Source: Acinetobacter sp. WCHA45 | Lineage (GTDB): Bacteria > Pseudomonadota > Gammaproteobacteria > Pseudomonadales > Moraxellaceae | Length of the DNA: 64,000 nucleotides | Assembly: GCF_002165255.2 (NCBI RefSeq) | Contig: NZ_CP028561.1 | Span: 1,364,001 to 1,428,000 of the forward strand | Reading direction: 5' to 3' | Part shown: positions 1 through 9,184 of the stretch, one piece after another | How the letters are laid out: each line of letters starts with the position of its first letter | How positions within the stretch are numbered: the stretch's first letter is position 1 | Made by a program: the position numbers and the translations under genes | The notes under the pieces: generated by a model | The model's input: only the letters and a program-made list of their open reading frames with translations | Database searches by the model: none | Told to the model about the DNA's origin: nothing

Positions 1-705
1 TTGCCTCAGGTTCAGATAGCACAAACGGATATTACTCGTATCGTGCATGGACAAACGGGGAGAATTATTTTTTCATCTGAATGTCATAGTTGTTTTGACT
101 GGCTGATGCCTTTATTAAATCAATATCGCCAGCAATATCCAGATGTCGATTTAGATTTTGCAGCGGGTTTTGAGTCTAATCCGCATGAATTATTGCAAAA
201 TGCCGAGTTTGATTTATTAATCACTGCTGATCCAATTGCACTCAAAGGGATTGAATACTTTCCGATTTTTGAATACGAGTCACGGTTAGTACTCTCAACG
301 ACACATCCATTGGTGCGTAAAGAAATAATCCTAGTTGAAGATTTGGCTGAACAAACGTTGATTACTTATCCAGTTGATAAACATCGTTTAGATATCATGG
401 CGCATTTATTCATTCCAGCAAATATTCAACCTAAGCATATTCGAACGACTGATTTAACGCAGATGTTAATTCAGTTGGTTGCCAGTGGGCGTGGTATTGC
501 TGCTTTACCTGATTGGGTCGTTAATGAATATGAACAAAAGGGATGGGTTGTCAGCCGTCGTTTAGACTGTGTGTCGCCGCAAGGATTGAGACGCACATTA
601 TATGCAGGCTACCGTACTGAAGATAAGGAGAAGAATTACTTTGAAGGTTTTCTGAAGCAACTTGAGAAATTTTCAAAGAAGCGTGCGATGTATTATGAAG
701 ATTGA
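1..705 (+). CDS. metR: MetR-type LysR regulator, C-terminal part (5' end outside window)
   Basis: This is the effector-binding half of a LysR-family activator. The helix-turn-helix N-terminus lies upstream of base 1, so the TTG at base 1 is not the true start. The segment ECHSC at residues 27-31 followed by an aromatic residue and WL, the later YPV..RLD stretch and GIAALPDWVV match MetR, the homocysteine-responsive activator of methionine biosynthesis genes in enterobacteria. The stop at 703-705 is intact. The target genes are not in the window, so the role in methionine control is inferred from family resemblance. Confidence 0.85.
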   Translation: MPQVQIAQTDITRIVHGQTGRIIFSSECHSCFDWLMPLLNQYRQQYPDVDLDFAAGFESNPHELLQNAEFDLLITADPIALKGIEYFPIFEYESRLVLSTTHPLVRKEIILVEDLAEQTLITYPVDKHRLDIMAHLFIPANIQPKHIRTTDLTQMLIQLVASGRGIAALPDWVVNEYEQKGWVVSRRLDCVSPQGLRRTLYAGYRTEDKEKNYFEGFLKQLEKFSKKRAMYYED

Positions 706-830
706 ATAACTTCGTTATCTAGGTTGTAAAGGGAGATACACATTCTGTTTGAACGGCTTATATACTCTTATTTGCATATATAGAATGATTAACCAAGATG
801 CCAATCCATAAGTGACCCTAGCCAAAATAA

Positions 831-1189
831 TGTACACATAGTCCCTCTAAAGCTAACTTCATGCTAACTTTGGAGATGTAAAAATGGCTAAATGCTTTTT
901 TAACGAATAACTGTATTCAAAGTATGTCACGCAGCTTTGCGCAGTGCACTGCTCATGTTGGGATAATGCAGTGACAGAAAGCTTCTATCATACATTGAAA
1001 GGTCATGTGATACATGGTAGTGTGTTTGCCACTCGAAAAGAGGCGAATGCTGTCTTGTTTGACTATATTGAGATTTATTACAATCTGGTCAAAAGGCATT
1101 CCGCAAACGGCTGGTTAACCCTAGAAGCCTTTAAACAGAAACATTAATTAGGTGTGCCTTATTCAACCATAGATAAAGCGCATGTGTAC
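831..1189 (+). mobile_element. Decayed IS3-family insertion sequence remnant
   Basis: About 360 bp of a broken insertion sequence. The only recognisable coding part is the C-terminal end of an IS3-type OrfB transposase. Possible ends are GTACACAT at 832-839 and its reverse complement ATGTGTAC at 1182-1189, which would be terminal inverted repeats. A short frame starting with MAKCFF at about 883 may be a relic of OrfA and stops after eight codons. Most of the integrase core is missing, so the element cannot move by itself. The boundaries are tentative. Confidence 0.5.
921..1147 (+). pseudogene. IS3-family transposase OrfB fragment, frameshifted
   Basis: Residues SMSR in one frame at 921-932 continue after a frameshift as CWDNAVTESFYHTLK, then an acidic and aromatic stretch (DYIEIYYN) and RRHS-like RHSANG. 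This is the C-terminal end of the DDE integrase domain of IS3-family OrfB, where the glutamate in the ES pair is the last catalytic acid. The first two catalytic aspartates and the whole N-terminal part are absent, so the gene is dead. The conserved end and intact stop codon suggest a fairly recent loss. Confidence 0.75.
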
Positions 1190-1305
1190 TTTCTGATTCC
1201 TTATCTTAGTTTATTGCAAAAATTTTTTAGATACTCAACCGATAAGAATAAAACTGCATTATCTACACATTTTAAGGTTTCATAGAAAATTTTGGGAAAT
1301 TAGGT

Positions 1306-1340
1306 TTAAGGCTTTAGTAGTAAAAAATGTAAAGCCTTAA
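1306..1340. terminator. Inverted repeat downstream of the YbdG-like channel gene
   Basis: The 11-bp arms TTAAGGCTTTA (1306-1316) and TAAAGCCTTAA (1330-1340) are perfect and flank a 13-nt loop just after the minus-strand channel gene. There is no strong T-run after the minus-strand stem, so termination is only probable. Confidence 0.45.
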
Positions 1341-1353
1341 AGCTTAGTTCACA

Positions 1354-2604
1354 TTAGATTTGAGCATCTTTAACAGGTAAATAGTTTTTAAAATCATATC
1401 CTGACGGTGCTTGATAAATTCTCAAACCAAATTCAGGAATAATTGCAATCAAATGATCGAAGATATCAGATTGAATTGCTTCGTAAGATGCCCATGCTGT
1501 CGTATTTGTAAATGCATAAATTTCTAAAGGTAGACCTTCACTAGTGGGTTGTAGTTGACGAACTAAAATAGTTTGATTCTGCGCAATACCTTGATGTTGG
1601 CGTAAATAGAACTCTACATAAGCACGGAATGTTCCTACATTGGTTAAACGACGTTGGTTGCATTCTGATTGATTGCTTAAATGATCATTAAACTTATTAA
1701 TTTCATCTTGTTTTGCATCAAGATAATGGTCTAAAAGTAAAAAGTCTTTTAATTTTCGCTGTTCACTATCAGTCATAAAGTGAACACTACTTTGATCAAG
1801 AAATATTGAACGTTTAATACGACGGCAGCCTGAATTACTCATACCACGCCAGTTTCTAAATGTATCAGTGACAAGTTTGTTGGTCGGAATGGTGGTCAGT
1901 GTTTTATCGAAATTTTGTACGGTCACTGTATGCAGAGATATATCAATCACATCGCCATCCGCATTTAAAGAGGGCATCTCAATCCAGTCTCCAATGCGAA
2001 CCATATCATAAGAGGCAATTTGTACACTTGCGACTAAAGAGAGGATCGTATTTTGGAAGACCAGCATGAGAACTGCTGCCATTGCACCGAAGCCTGCGAG
2101 TAAAGTAAACACATCTTTTTTAAGAAAAGTACCTAAAATCATAAGACCACAGACAACGAATAAAATCAGTTTGATCAGCTGTAAATAACCTTTGATGGGT
2201 TTATTTCTCGATTTTGGATTGCGTTGATACAATAAGTTAAAAATATTCAGTGCTTCACTAATTGATAAAGCAAGCGTGAGAAAAATAAATGCCTGCGCTC
2301 CCATTTGTATTAATGTAATTACTTTTAATGGAAGATGGGGAACTGCACTGATCCCATTCATGATGACTATCGCAGGAACGATATTTGCAAATCGACGTGT
2401 AACGCTGTGTTGGGCAAAAATTGATTGATGGGGTGACTTAAGCTTTGTAATGATATGGCGGATACCACGCACAATAATTCTTTTGGCAATAAAATTTGCT
2501 AAAGCCGCTAGAAAAATCAAAATTGCGAATGAAATGAGCATTTCTAACCAAGGGTATTGGCTTAATTCACTTCTAATTTCGCTAATAAAACTTAAATAAT
2601 TCAA
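1354..2604 (-). CDS. MscS-family mechanosensitive channel, YbdG type
   Basis: This 416-residue protein matches E. coli YbdG (about 415 residues) in length and in several segments: the pore-lining region GFGAMAAVLMLVFQNTILSL, the following GDWIEMP and GDVIDI beta-domain motifs, NWRGMS, GCRRIKRSI and the late LPLEIYAFTN. Hydrophobic helices fill residues 20-190 and a soluble C-terminal domain follows. It should sit in the inner membrane and open under osmotic stress as a mini-conductance channel. The start is TTG; the next ATG would remove the first helix. An AGGTG ribosome binding site lies 7 nt upstream but inside a stable hairpin. Confidence 0.88.
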   Translation of the reverse strand: MNYLSFISEIRSELSQYPWLEMLISFAILIFLAALANFIAKRIIVRGIRHIITKLKSPHQSIFAQHSVTRRFANIVPAIVIMNGISAVPHLPLKVITLIQMGAQAFIFLTLALSISEALNIFNLLYQRNPKSRNKPIKGYLQLIKLILFVVCGLMILGTFLKKDVFTLLAGFGAMAAVLMLVFQNTILSLVASVQIASYDMVRIGDWIEMPSLNADGDVIDISLHTVTVQNFDKTLTTIPTNKLVTDTFRNWRGMSNSGCRRIKRSIFLDQSSVHFMTDSEQRKLKDFLLLDHYLDAKQDEINKFNDHLSNQSECNQRRLTNVGTFRAYVEFYLRQHQGIAQNQTILVRQLQPTSEGLPLEIYAFTNTTAWASYEAIQSDIFDHLIAIIPEFGLRIYQAPSGYDFKNYLPVKDAQI

Positions 2605-2609
2605 ATCAT

Positions 2610-2647
2610 AACACCTACAATTTTCACTTTGTTAATTGTAAGGTGTT
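2610..2647 (-). promoter_or_regulatory. Hairpin covering the ribosome binding site of the YbdG-like gene
   Basis: On the minus strand the arm AACACCTTACAATT pairs with AATTGTAGGTGTT with one bulged base, across an 11-nt loop. The second arm contains the AGGTG Shine-Dalgarno sequence, 7 nt before the TTG start codon at 2604. No T-run follows, so it does not look like a terminator for the gene upstream. It could reduce translation until it is melted or bound. Confidence 0.5.
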
Positions 2648-2720
2648 AAAAGATATTATGATGAGTTGATCACATTTTGAATACGATCTGTAAGATTGTA
2701 TTACATTAATGAGGTGTGAT

Positions 2721-3260
2721 TTACCACATTAAATCATCTGGAATGACATAAGCCGCGTATGGATCTTCTTCATCAGTTGCTTGATCATTTTTCTCAGTAT
2801 TATTGTTAACCAGAATAAATCCTTGCATTTTCTGATCAATTTTTTCTGCAAGAGCTTTAGGGAGATAAGCATATTTATCTTGATCTTTAGCAATAACTAA
2901 AGAACCCGTCACTAACGCATTATAAACTTGTTGTGAAAGATAAACCTTTTTGATTTTCCCCTCATCAATGAATTGATAGGTAACATCACCCTCTGTTTGC
3001 AAAATTTTATGTTGCTTGATCATTTGAATAATTGAAGCTTTAAGGGCCTTTTCTTCTAAAACCTTTTGTTTTTCTAAATTCAGTGCTTGGTCTTTGGCTA
3101 ATTTCTCTTGATTCACTCGATCGATTTCAGCTTTTAATGAGGCATCATCATGTTGTCCAGTGCGTTGCTCATGTTGCACCTGTTTGGTTAATTTTTTGGC
3201 TTTTTTATTGTCGACCAAACCCGCTTTGAGTAACTGAGCTTGTAATGCATTTTTAACCAT
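2721..3260 (-). CDS. DUF2058 family protein (YaiL-like)
   Basis: The protein has 179 residues. The start MVKNALQAQLLKAGLVDNKKAKK is followed by a long charged helix (about residues 20-75) and a small C-terminal domain with LSQQVYNALVTGSLVIAK. These features match DUF2058/YaiL, a soluble family sometimes described as nucleoprotein-like and without a settled function. Charged heptad-like repeats suggest coiled coil. It is the third gene of a minus-strand run after sstT and the DUF1275 gene, with only 3 nt between it and its neighbour, so the three are probably cotranscribed. Confidence 0.8.
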   Translation of the reverse strand: MVKNALQAQLLKAGLVDNKKAKKLTKQVQHEQRTGQHDDASLKAEIDRVNQEKLAKDQALNLEKQKVLEEKALKASIIQMIKQHKILQTEGDVTYQFIDEGKIKKVYLSQQVYNALVTGSLVIAKDQDKYAYLPKALAEKIDQKMQGFILVNNNTEKNDQATDEEDPYAAYVIPDDLMW

Positions 3261-3263
3261 AAT

Positions 3264-3944
3264 TCAATCCGAATTCGAGTTTGATGAAGAGCGAAAGTAA
3301 ATTACCCAGTAAGCTATACTCATGGTCAGACTTAAACTTGCTGGTATTAGAAAAGTTTGTAATTTTAAATAAGGATAAAGCAAACTCGCAATAAGCCCAC
3401 CGATAAAAAATCCTAGAAAGATGAGCAAGTGTAAAAAAATACGCCTATTTTCTATTTTTAGACCACGAACTTTATAACCTAAGGTTAAACCAATATCCGT
3501 TAAAACGCCTGATAAATGTGTTGTACGGATAATTGCACCTTTATAGTGACTGACCATCGCATTTTGTACGCCCATGGCGACACATGCCCATAACAAACCA
3601 TAGCGCGGGAAGTAAGGTAACAAAAGCCAAGTTAAAAATAGAAATGCAGCAACTAAACTAAGTGGGAAACCGTAATGATGACCAAAAGAGACATTGCTAT
3701 CCCCAAGAATGAGACCGCTGTAAAACGATCCAATCACGAAGCATAAAACTACTAAACTGAGATAAATAAAATGCTCTGGTTGCCATTGTAGCAAACTCAT
3801 TGCCAGCATGCTGACGTTGCCAGTCATGTGTGAAACTGATTGATGTAGAACAGTAAATAGCCCCAATACGTTAACCATACCAGCATTTAGTGCGAGTAAA
3901 AAAGCACCAAGTTGAATCCAGTTTGGTAAACGCTGTAAGGGCAT
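3264..3944 (-). CDS. DUF1275 family membrane protein (YoaK-like)
   Basis: This 226-residue integral membrane protein has about six hydrophobic helices. The segment LNAGMVNVLGLFTV, then SHMTGNVS, and later HLSGVLTDIGLTLG are typical of DUF1275 (YoaK). The family is widespread, predicted to lie in the inner membrane and has no proven substrate; a transport role is only a guess. The gene begins 9 nt after the sstT stop codon and ends 3 nt before the DUF2058 gene, which supports an operon. Confidence 0.8.
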   Translation of the reverse strand: MPLQRLPNWIQLGAFLLALNAGMVNVLGLFTVLHQSVSHMTGNVSMLAMSLLQWQPEHFIYLSLVVLCFVIGSFYSGLILGDSNVSFGHHYGFPLSLVAAFLFLTWLLLPYFPRYGLLWACVAMGVQNAMVSHYKGAIIRTTHLSGVLTDIGLTLGYKVRGLKIENRRIFLHLLIFLGFFIGGLIASLLYPYLKLQTFLIPASLSLTMSIAYWVIYFRSSSNSNSD

Positions 3945-3953
3945 AACAATCTA

Positions 3954-5153
3954 CTAGTTTTTTCGGTTTCGGAAATCTACAGCAGCAGTAAATAAAACGT
4001 CAGTTGACGAATTCAGCGCAGTTTCAGTCGAATCCTGTAATACACTGATAATCATACCAATCGCAACTACTTGCATCGCAATTTCAGATGATATACCAAA
4101 TAAACTACAAGCAACAGGGATAAGCAGTAATGACCCACCTGCAACACCTGATGCACCACATGCTGAAACGGTTGCAACGACTGAAAGGATAATCATCGTG
4201 CTTAAATCAACATGAATATCTAATGTATGAACAGTAGCAAGCGTTAATACTGTAATTGTAACCGCTGCACCTGCCATATTGACTGTTGCTCCAAGTGGAA
4301 TAGATACACTTGCGGTTGCTTCGTTTACACCTAAGCGTTGCGCTAAATCCAGATTCACAGGAATATTGGCAGCAGAACTACGCGTGAAAAATGCTGTGAT
4401 TCCACTTTCTTTTAAACATTTGAACACTAATGGGTAAGGGTTTGCTCGCATCGTCAATGCGACTAGGATTGGATTAATGACTAATGCAACAAAAAGCATT
4501 GTTCCAATTAGTACAATTAACAAATGTGCATAGCTAGATAAGGTTGTTAAACCTGCATCCGCAAAAGTGACTGCGACTAAGCCAAAAATTCCCACGGGGG
4601 CAAAACCAATCACGGTGTGAATAATTTTATTCACTGCATCAGCTACATCAGTAAGCACTTGTTTCGTAGTCTCAGAACTATGACGTAATGCTAAACCTAA
4701 GCCGATTGCCCAGGCCAAAATACCAATAAAGTTGGCTTCACTAATCGCTTGTACAGGATTGGCAATAAAGCTTAATAATAAGTTCTTTAAAATTTCAGCC
4801 AAACTACCGGGTGCTTGTAGAGCTGGTTGAGTTGATAAATTAAGAAATAGCTGACTTGGGAAGGCAATACTTGCTACAACAGCACTAAATGCTGCGAGTA
4901 GCATTCCAACCACATACAAAATCATAACAGGTTTTAAGTTTGAGTTTTGCCCAACTTTGAAATTAGCAATCGAAGCGAGCACTAAAACAAAAACAAGAAT
5001 CGGGGCAACCGACTTTAATGCTTTAATAAACAATTCACCTAATAAACTCAAATAAGGTGTAAAGTTAGGAAAAAGCAAAGCTACGCCAATCCCTAAAAAA
5101 ATAGCAATAATAATTTTGCTGACTAAGCTCAAGCGAGACAATACATTAAACAT
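3954..5153 (-). CDS. sstT: Serine/threonine:sodium symporter SstT
   Basis: This 399-residue transporter belongs to the dicarboxylate/amino acid:cation symporter family. It has eight or more membrane segments, and the re-entrant loop motifs are visible: [20 protein letters not shown] and the later [19 protein letters not shown]. The length and [11 protein letters not shown] motif fit SstT, which imports serine and threonine with sodium. It is the first gene of a minus-strand run with the DUF1275 and DUF2058 genes. The 424-bp upstream region should hold the promoter, though I could not choose one box pair with confidence. Confidence 0.9.
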   Translation of the reverse strand: MFNVLSRLSLVSKIIIAIFLGIGVALLFPNFTPYLSLLGELFIKALKSVAPILVFVLVLASIANFKVGQNSNLKPVMILYVVGMLLAAFSAVVASIAFPSQLFLNLSTQPALQAPGSLAEILKNLLLSFIANPVQAISEANFIGILAWAIGLGLALRHSSETTKQVLTDVADAVNKIIHTVIGFAPVGIFGLVAVTFADAGLTTLSSYAHLLIVLIGTMLFVALVINPILVALTMRANPYPLVFKCLKESGITAFFTRSSAANIPVNLDLAQRLGVNEATASVSIPLGATVNMAGAAVTITVLTLATVHTLDIHVDLSTMIILSVVATVSACGASGVAGGSLLLIPVACSLFGISSEIAMQVVAIGMIISVLQDSTETALNSSTDVLFTAAVDFRNRKN

Positions 5154-5577
5154 ATAAAAGCCTTATAAACCTATATGTGGTTTAAGGTTAAACAAGCGCC
5201 GTATTCTATACCTAAGCACTGTATTTTTTTAAATTTTTTTGATGAACGAATTACTTTAAAAATACCATAAAAATTAAAATAATGTTTTTAAAAGTATTTT
5301 ATTTAAAAATACAGAATCTTTTTGTGTAAAAAAAGATCTTATCGCTATGGTTTTACTAAAAAACTATAAGTAAAAAGTCAGTATTCTTCTATCTAGTTCT
5401 TAAAATTTAGATTGATAACTTATTGATAATTCTAGGAACAATAAATCATTTTATCTCAAAAATTATTGTACAAATGAGTGGTTTTTAAAGAATTTGGTCT
5501 TATCCATATAATTATTGCATTAAGCAAATAGTGATTAATACAAATAGAGAAGGAACTTATTTAGTCCCTTCTTTCTC
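5154..5577. other. AT-rich intergenic region between sstT and thiG
   Basis: This stretch holds the upstream region of sstT (minus strand) and the 3' end region of thiG. It is very AT-rich. Short open frames in it have no recognisable protein features or ribosome binding site. Nothing beyond the thiG terminator at its right edge could be supported. Confidence 0.6.
5548..5572 (-). terminator. Likely rho-independent terminator of thiG
   Basis: On the minus strand, AGAAGGGACT and AGTTCCTTCT pair with one G-U pair across a 5-nt loop, a few bases after the thiG stop codon. The T-run after it is weak. Confidence 0.5.
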
Positions 5578-6363
5578 TTACTTGAAAAAATATCCTGTTT
5601 CAGGTGAGCTTGCATTGGCCATACGCTTACGTGGCATACGACCTGCTAAAAATGCTTCACGACCTGCTTCAACCGCTTTCTTCATCGCTGAAGCCATTAA
5701 AATTGGATTTTGAGCAGCCGCAATCGCTGTATTCATTAATACGCCGTCGCAACCCAATTCCATAGCAATTGCAGCATCACTGGCAGTACCCACACCTGCA
5801 TCCACTAAAACAGGGACTTTGGCATTTTCTTTGATGATGGAAATAGTATGTGGATTCAAAATACCAAGACCAGAACCGATCAAGCTACCTAAAGGCATGA
5901 TGGCAACACAGCCCATACTTTCAAGTTCTTGCGCAACAATAGGGTCGTCTGAGGTATAGACCATGATTTCAAAGCCATCATCAATCAAGGTTTGCGCCGC
6001 TTTAAGTGTTGCAGTGACATTTGGATATAAAGTTTTTTCATCACCAAGGACTTCTAACTTCACCAAATTGTGACCATCAAGCAGTTCACGAGCTAGCATA
6101 CAAGTCCGAATTGCGCTATCTGCATCAAAGCAACCTGCGGTATTTGGCAGGATTGTGTATTTCTCAGGTGGAATCACGGAAAGTAGATTTGGTTGATCGG
6201 CATGCTGACCGATGTTGACACGACGAATTGCCACTGTGACAATTTCAGCACCACTGGCTTGAATGGCTAAATCAGTTTCATTGAGATCTTTATATTTACC
6301 AGTTCCGACCAATAAACGAGATTGGAAAGTACGAGAACCAATAATTAAAGGGGAATCTTGCAT
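5578..6363 (-). CDS. thiG: Thiazole synthase ThiG
   Basis: This 261-residue enzyme makes the thiazole phosphate moiety of thiamine from 1-deoxyxylulose 5-phosphate, dehydroglycine and ThiS thiocarboxylate. It has the TIM-barrel signature of Thi[13 protein letters not shown] near the N-terminus, the KLEVLGD segment with the Schiff-base lysine, [11 protein letters not shown], and [14 protein letters not shown] for phosphate binding. It lies 23 nt after thiS on the same strand, so the sulfur carrier and its partner are coexpressed. The other thiamine genes are not in the window. Confidence 0.95.
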   Translation of the reverse strand: MQDSPLIIGSRTFQSRLLVGTGKYKDLNETDLAIQASGAEIVTVAIRRVNIGQHADQPNLLSVIPPEKYTILPNTAGCFDADSAIRTCMLARELLDGHNLVKLEVLGDEKTLYPNVTATLKAAQTLIDDGFEIMVYTSDDPIVAQELESMGCVAIMPLGSLIGSGLGILNPHTISIIKENAKVPVLVDAGVGTASDAAIAMELGCDGVLMNTAIAAAQNPILMASAMKKAVEAGREAFLAGRMPRKRMANASSPETGYFFK

Positions 6364-6386
6364 GGGCTTACTCCATTTTTAGCCGA

Positions 6387-6584
6387 TTAGCCGCCACCAA
6401 CAGCTTGAATAATTTCAATACGATCTTCAGGAGCAATTTTCGTTTGCTCAAGTCTACTTTTCGGAATAATCTGCTGGTTCTTCTCTACAGCAAAACGTTT
6501 GCCTTCTAAGGCTAAATTCTGAATCAATTGCTGTAGGTTTTCACAAGACGTGTCGATTGACTCGCCATTTAAATAGATGTGCAT
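6387..6584 (-). CDS. thiS: Sulfur carrier protein ThiS
   Basis: This 65-residue ubiquitin-fold protein ends in Gly-Gly (AVGGG), the C-terminus that is adenylated and then converted to thiocarboxylate. The start MHIYLNGESI and the VEKNQQIIPKS region are usual for ThiS. It supplies sulfur for the thiazole ring made by ThiG, encoded directly downstream. The gene starts 9 nt after the stop codon of the DUF423 gene. Confidence 0.93.
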   Translation of the reverse strand: MHIYLNGESIDTSCENLQQLIQNLALEGKRFAVEKNQQIIPKSRLEQTKIAPEDRIEIIQAVGGG

Positions 6585-6593
6585 GATTAATCC

Positions 6594-6959
6594 TTATTTC
6601 GCATGCTTGATTGCTTGCCATGCGAGTAACAGCCAGCCCGCTATCATAAACGCACCGCCAATCGGTGTAATCGCACCTAAAATACGCGGTAGACCGAGCG
6701 CCATAATGTACAACGAACCGCAGAAAAAGATTATACCAATTTGGATCAAAATAAAAGGAATTTTTATTGGAAATGTTGCTGTGGTTTTATGCAGGACGCC
6801 TAAGATAAGCAAACCAATTGCATGATAGAAAAAGTATTGAGTTGCTGTACCCCACCAAGCGAGTTGTTCTAGGGTTGCAAAAGATTTGAGTCCATGAGCA
6901 CCAAAAGCACCCAACATAACTGCAAGCGCAAGATTAAGCGCCGAGATAGCTATCCACAT
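6594..6959 (-). CDS. DUF423 family membrane protein (YgdD-like)
   Basis: This is a 121-residue membrane protein with four hydrophobic helices. The motif GAFGAHGL near residue 20, the WWGTATQYFFYHAIGLL segment and the C-terminal ITPIGGAFMIAGWL are the DUF423 signature. The function of the family is unknown. The gene may be cotranscribed with thiS and thiG, since only 9 nt separate it from thiS, but nothing in the family points to thiamine. Confidence 0.85.
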   Translation of the reverse strand: MWIAISALNLALAVMLGAFGAHGLKSFATLEQLAWWGTATQYFFYHAIGLLILGVLHKTTATFPIKIPFILIQIGIIFFCGSLYIMALGLPRILGAITPIGGAFMIAGWLLLAWQAIKHAK

Positions 6960-7031
6960 AATGATAATGGAACTGGAAATTTGATGAACAAACTTAACAT
7001 ATTCGAGTGCTTAAACAAAGCCAGATAAAAC

Positions 7032-7051
7032 AAAAGGGCATTAAAGCCCTT
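7032..7051 (-). terminator. Terminator of rpoH
   Basis: The minus strand reads AAGGGC, a short loop, then GCCCTT followed by a TTGTTTT run, about 15 nt after the rpoH stop codon. Confidence 0.65.
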
Positions 7052-7066
7052 GTGTTTGATTCGATT

Positions 7067-7936
7067 TTAGCTTGCAGACATGGCAGTTTTGATTTTTTCC
7101 ATTGCATTCTTTTCAAGCTGTCGAATACGTTCTGCTGAAACGTTATATTCTGCGGCCAGTTCATGCAAAGTCGATTTATCATCATCTAACCAGCGGCGTT
7201 GCAAGATATTACGAGAGCGATCATCAAGCTGTTCCATTGCCTCGTGCAAGGCAGAACTACTTTGCTCTTCATAATCTTCTTCTTCAATCAGTCGAGCTGG
7301 GTCGTATCGATTATCTTCAAGATAAAGTGCAGGAGCTGTATGTGGGGTATCGTCATCATCATCACCTTGAGCTTCAAAAGCAGCATCATAAGCTGTTAGG
7401 CGACCTTCCATTTCGAGCACTTGCTCTGCTGTCACATTCAAATCATTGGCAATTGATTTCGCTTCTTCTAATGTGAGTCGTTTGCTTGATTTTTTAAGAC
7501 TACGTAAATTAAAGAATAATTTACGTTGTGCTTTGGTCGTTGCGATTTTGACAATACGCCAGTTACGAATCACATATTCATGAATTTCAGCTTTAATCCA
7601 GTGCACTGCAAAAGAAACTAAGCGAACACCCATATTTGGATCGAAGCGTTTGACCGCTTTCATTAATCCAAGGTTACCTTCTTGAATAAGATCGCCTTGT
7701 GGCAATCCGTAACCTGCATAGCTACGTGCAATATGTACGACAAAACGTAGGTGTGACATTACCAATAGTTTGGCAGCATCAAGATCTTGGTCATAATAAT
7801 AACGTTCAGCAAGTTCTTTTTCTTGCTCGGCCGTTAGAATTGGAATTTGATTGACAGTACTGATATATGCACCAAGATTTACACCTGGCGCAGACAATGA
7901 CAGGGGCATCAATTGATTGCTGCTGTCAGTAGTCAT
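7067..7936 (-). CDS. rpoH: RNA polymerase heat-shock sigma factor RpoH (sigma-32)
   Basis: This 289-residue sigma-70-family factor directs transcription of heat-shock genes. Region 2 is visible in [20 protein letters not shown] and [19 protein letters not shown]. The RpoH box QRKLFFNLR follows, which separates sigma-32 from RpoD and RpoS. Region 4 ends with [20 protein letters not shown], the -35 binding helix-turn-helix. The ATG at 7936 has a strong AAGGAG site. The family is regulated by mRNA structure and by proteolysis. I could not establish a thermosensor by eye. Confidence 0.95.
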   Translation of the reverse strand: MTTDSSNQLMPLSLSAPGVNLGAYISTVNQIPILTAEQEKELAERYYYDQDLDAAKLLVMSHLRFVVHIARSYAGYGLPQGDLIQEGNLGLMKAVKRFDPNMGVRLVSFAVHWIKAEIHEYVIRNWRIVKIATTKAQRKLFFNLRSLKKSSKRLTLEEAKSIANDLNVTAEQVLEMEGRLTAYDAAFEAQGDDDDDTPHTAPALYLEDNRYDPARLIEEEDYEEQSSSALHEAMEQLDDRSRNILQRRWLDDDKSTLHELAAEYNVSAERIRQLEKNAMEKIKTAMSAS

Positions 7937-8067
7937 GGAGTCTCCTTATAGGATGGTATTTAAGTCAACAATTTCATCTTAATGCGAATGTTCTTCATCA
8001 CTAAGGAAATTTGAGTATAAAAATGTAAAGTTATCTAGTTTATCTTTAGCTAGAGTTTAGCAAAGAA

Positions 8068-8307
8068 TTACATAGATTCAATTAAATAGTGATACTCATT
8101 CTCTGAAATTTTTTGTGTCTGGCATTGAAGTTGCTGGATTTGGCAATATCGTGTTACATCAATTTCACTATGTGGATCAGATGATTTCAATAAATACTGT
8201 TTAGATCCTTCAGCTTTTTTTAGAGCACGTTTCAACATCAATAGTGGCATTGGACAGGGTTGCCCAAGTGCATCAATCACTTCAGGGCATGCGGATATTT
8301 GGGTCAT
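8068..8307 (-). CDS. TusA-like sulfur carrier protein
   Basis: This small 79-residue protein has the TusA/SirA fold signature CPMP with Cys18, after the leader DALGQP. TusA proteins accept persulfide sulfur from IscS and pass it on for tRNA thiolation or other sulfur metabolism. The length is typical. Which branch it belongs to is not clear from sequence alone. It is transcribed toward rpoH and separated from it by 131 bp. Confidence 0.85.
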   Translation of the reverse strand: MTQISACPEVIDALGQPCPMPLLMLKRALKKAEGSKQYLLKSSDPHSEIDVTRYCQIQQLQCQTQKISENEYHYLIESM

Positions 8308-8870
8308 AAAGTTTTAATAAATTGAGTTCGATATAATTTTAACAAATTTATATGGTGATTACTGAGGATTTACTCTAAATTATTTGGGAAGTTATATTAA
8401 TTCGGTTTTTCTCTTTTGAGCTTTTAATCTTAAAAATGGTTGTGAATGTTTTTTAAACCTAATAACTAGCTCAATAGCGTTGAATGCAAATGAATCGCTT
8501 TGATTTTCTTTTCTGATTAATTTTATCTAAAATTGTTTCTCGTTTTATGGCAATAAAGCAGTGCATTTTTATACTAAAAAAAGCGCTTGAAAACTGCTAA
8601 ATTATTGAAAAAAACAGATAGAAACATTGGAAATAACTCAAAATAAATCTATTAATTATCATGAACCCATGTTAAGCTCGATGCGTTTTAGGATGTATGC
8701 TATACGATAAGATCGTTAAAAAACCTATAACAAATGGATGTAACCGGAAATTGTTGATAGTTTTACAGAATGATTACAAGCTTTGAAATTATAAATATTT
8801 TAAAACCTTGTTGGCTCTGCTGTTTGCAACACCGGAAGGTCCTTATCTTTCAATATCTGAGGATTGACTT
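8308..8870. other. 563-bp intergenic region with a probable long leader of the cold-shock gene
   Basis: No open frame here looks coding. The left part holds the upstream sequence of the TusA-like gene, and the right part leads into the cold-shock gene. The last 60 bases are less AT-rich and can fold, as expected of the long leaders of cspA-type mRNAs. I did not find a single convincing promoter. Confidence 0.5.
8840..8863 (+). promoter_or_regulatory. Hairpin covering the ribosome binding site of the cold-shock gene
   Basis: TCCTTA (8840-8845) can pair with TGAGGA (8858-8863), with one G-U pair and a 12-nt loop. TGAGGA is the Shine-Dalgarno sequence, 7 nt before the ATG at 8871. This could be part of a temperature-responsive leader. 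Confidence 0.4.
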
Positions 8871-9083
8871 ATGACAGCTCGTGAACAAGGCGTAGTAAAG
8901 TGGTTTAATGACACTAAAGGCTTTGGTTTTATTCAACGTAATGGTGGTGATGACGTATTTGTTCATTTCCGCGCAATTATGGGTGACGGTCACCGTTCTT
9001 TACGTGACGGCCAACGCGTTGAATTCAGCGTAGTTCAAGGACAAAAAGGTTTCCAAGCTGAAAACGTTCAGCCTTTAGACTAA
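8871..9083 (+). CDS. Cold-shock protein, CspA family
   Basis: This 70-residue single cold-shock domain has RNP1 KGFGFI and RNP2 VFVHF, both complete with their aromatic residues. These proteins bind single-stranded RNA and DNA and act as RNA chaperones during cold shock and growth transitions. Length and ending (AENVQPLD) are typical. The gene stands alone with its own terminator. The helicase gene next to it may work in the same RNA-unfolding process, but that link is inferred from position only. Confidence 0.93.
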   Translation: MTAREQGVVKWFNDTKGFGFIQRNGGDDVFVHFRAIMGDGHRSLRDGQRVEFSVVQGQKGFQAENVQPLD

Positions 9084-9104
9084 TTTGTTGCTTTAACGCA
9101 ATAT

Positions 9105-9136
9105 AAAAACGCTCCAATGTTATTTGGGGCGTTTTT
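9105..9136 (+). terminator. Terminator of the cold-shock gene
   Basis: AAAAACGCTCCA and TGGGGCGTTTTT pair with one G-U pair around a short loop and end in a T-run, just after the cold-shock gene. Confidence 0.8.
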
Positions 9137-9184
9137 GTTTATAATGACCACTTTCTTTTGATCATTGATGGTTCGAGAGCATAT

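Noticed and set aside
5531..6218. Plus-strand open frames opposite thiG
   Set aside because: They overlap the well-supported thiG gene fully and have no protein features.
6960..7066. Possible TPP riboswitch upstream of the DUF423-thiS-thiG genes
   Set aside because: The conserved CTGAGA and ACCTGATCTGG-type elements of the riboswitch are not present.
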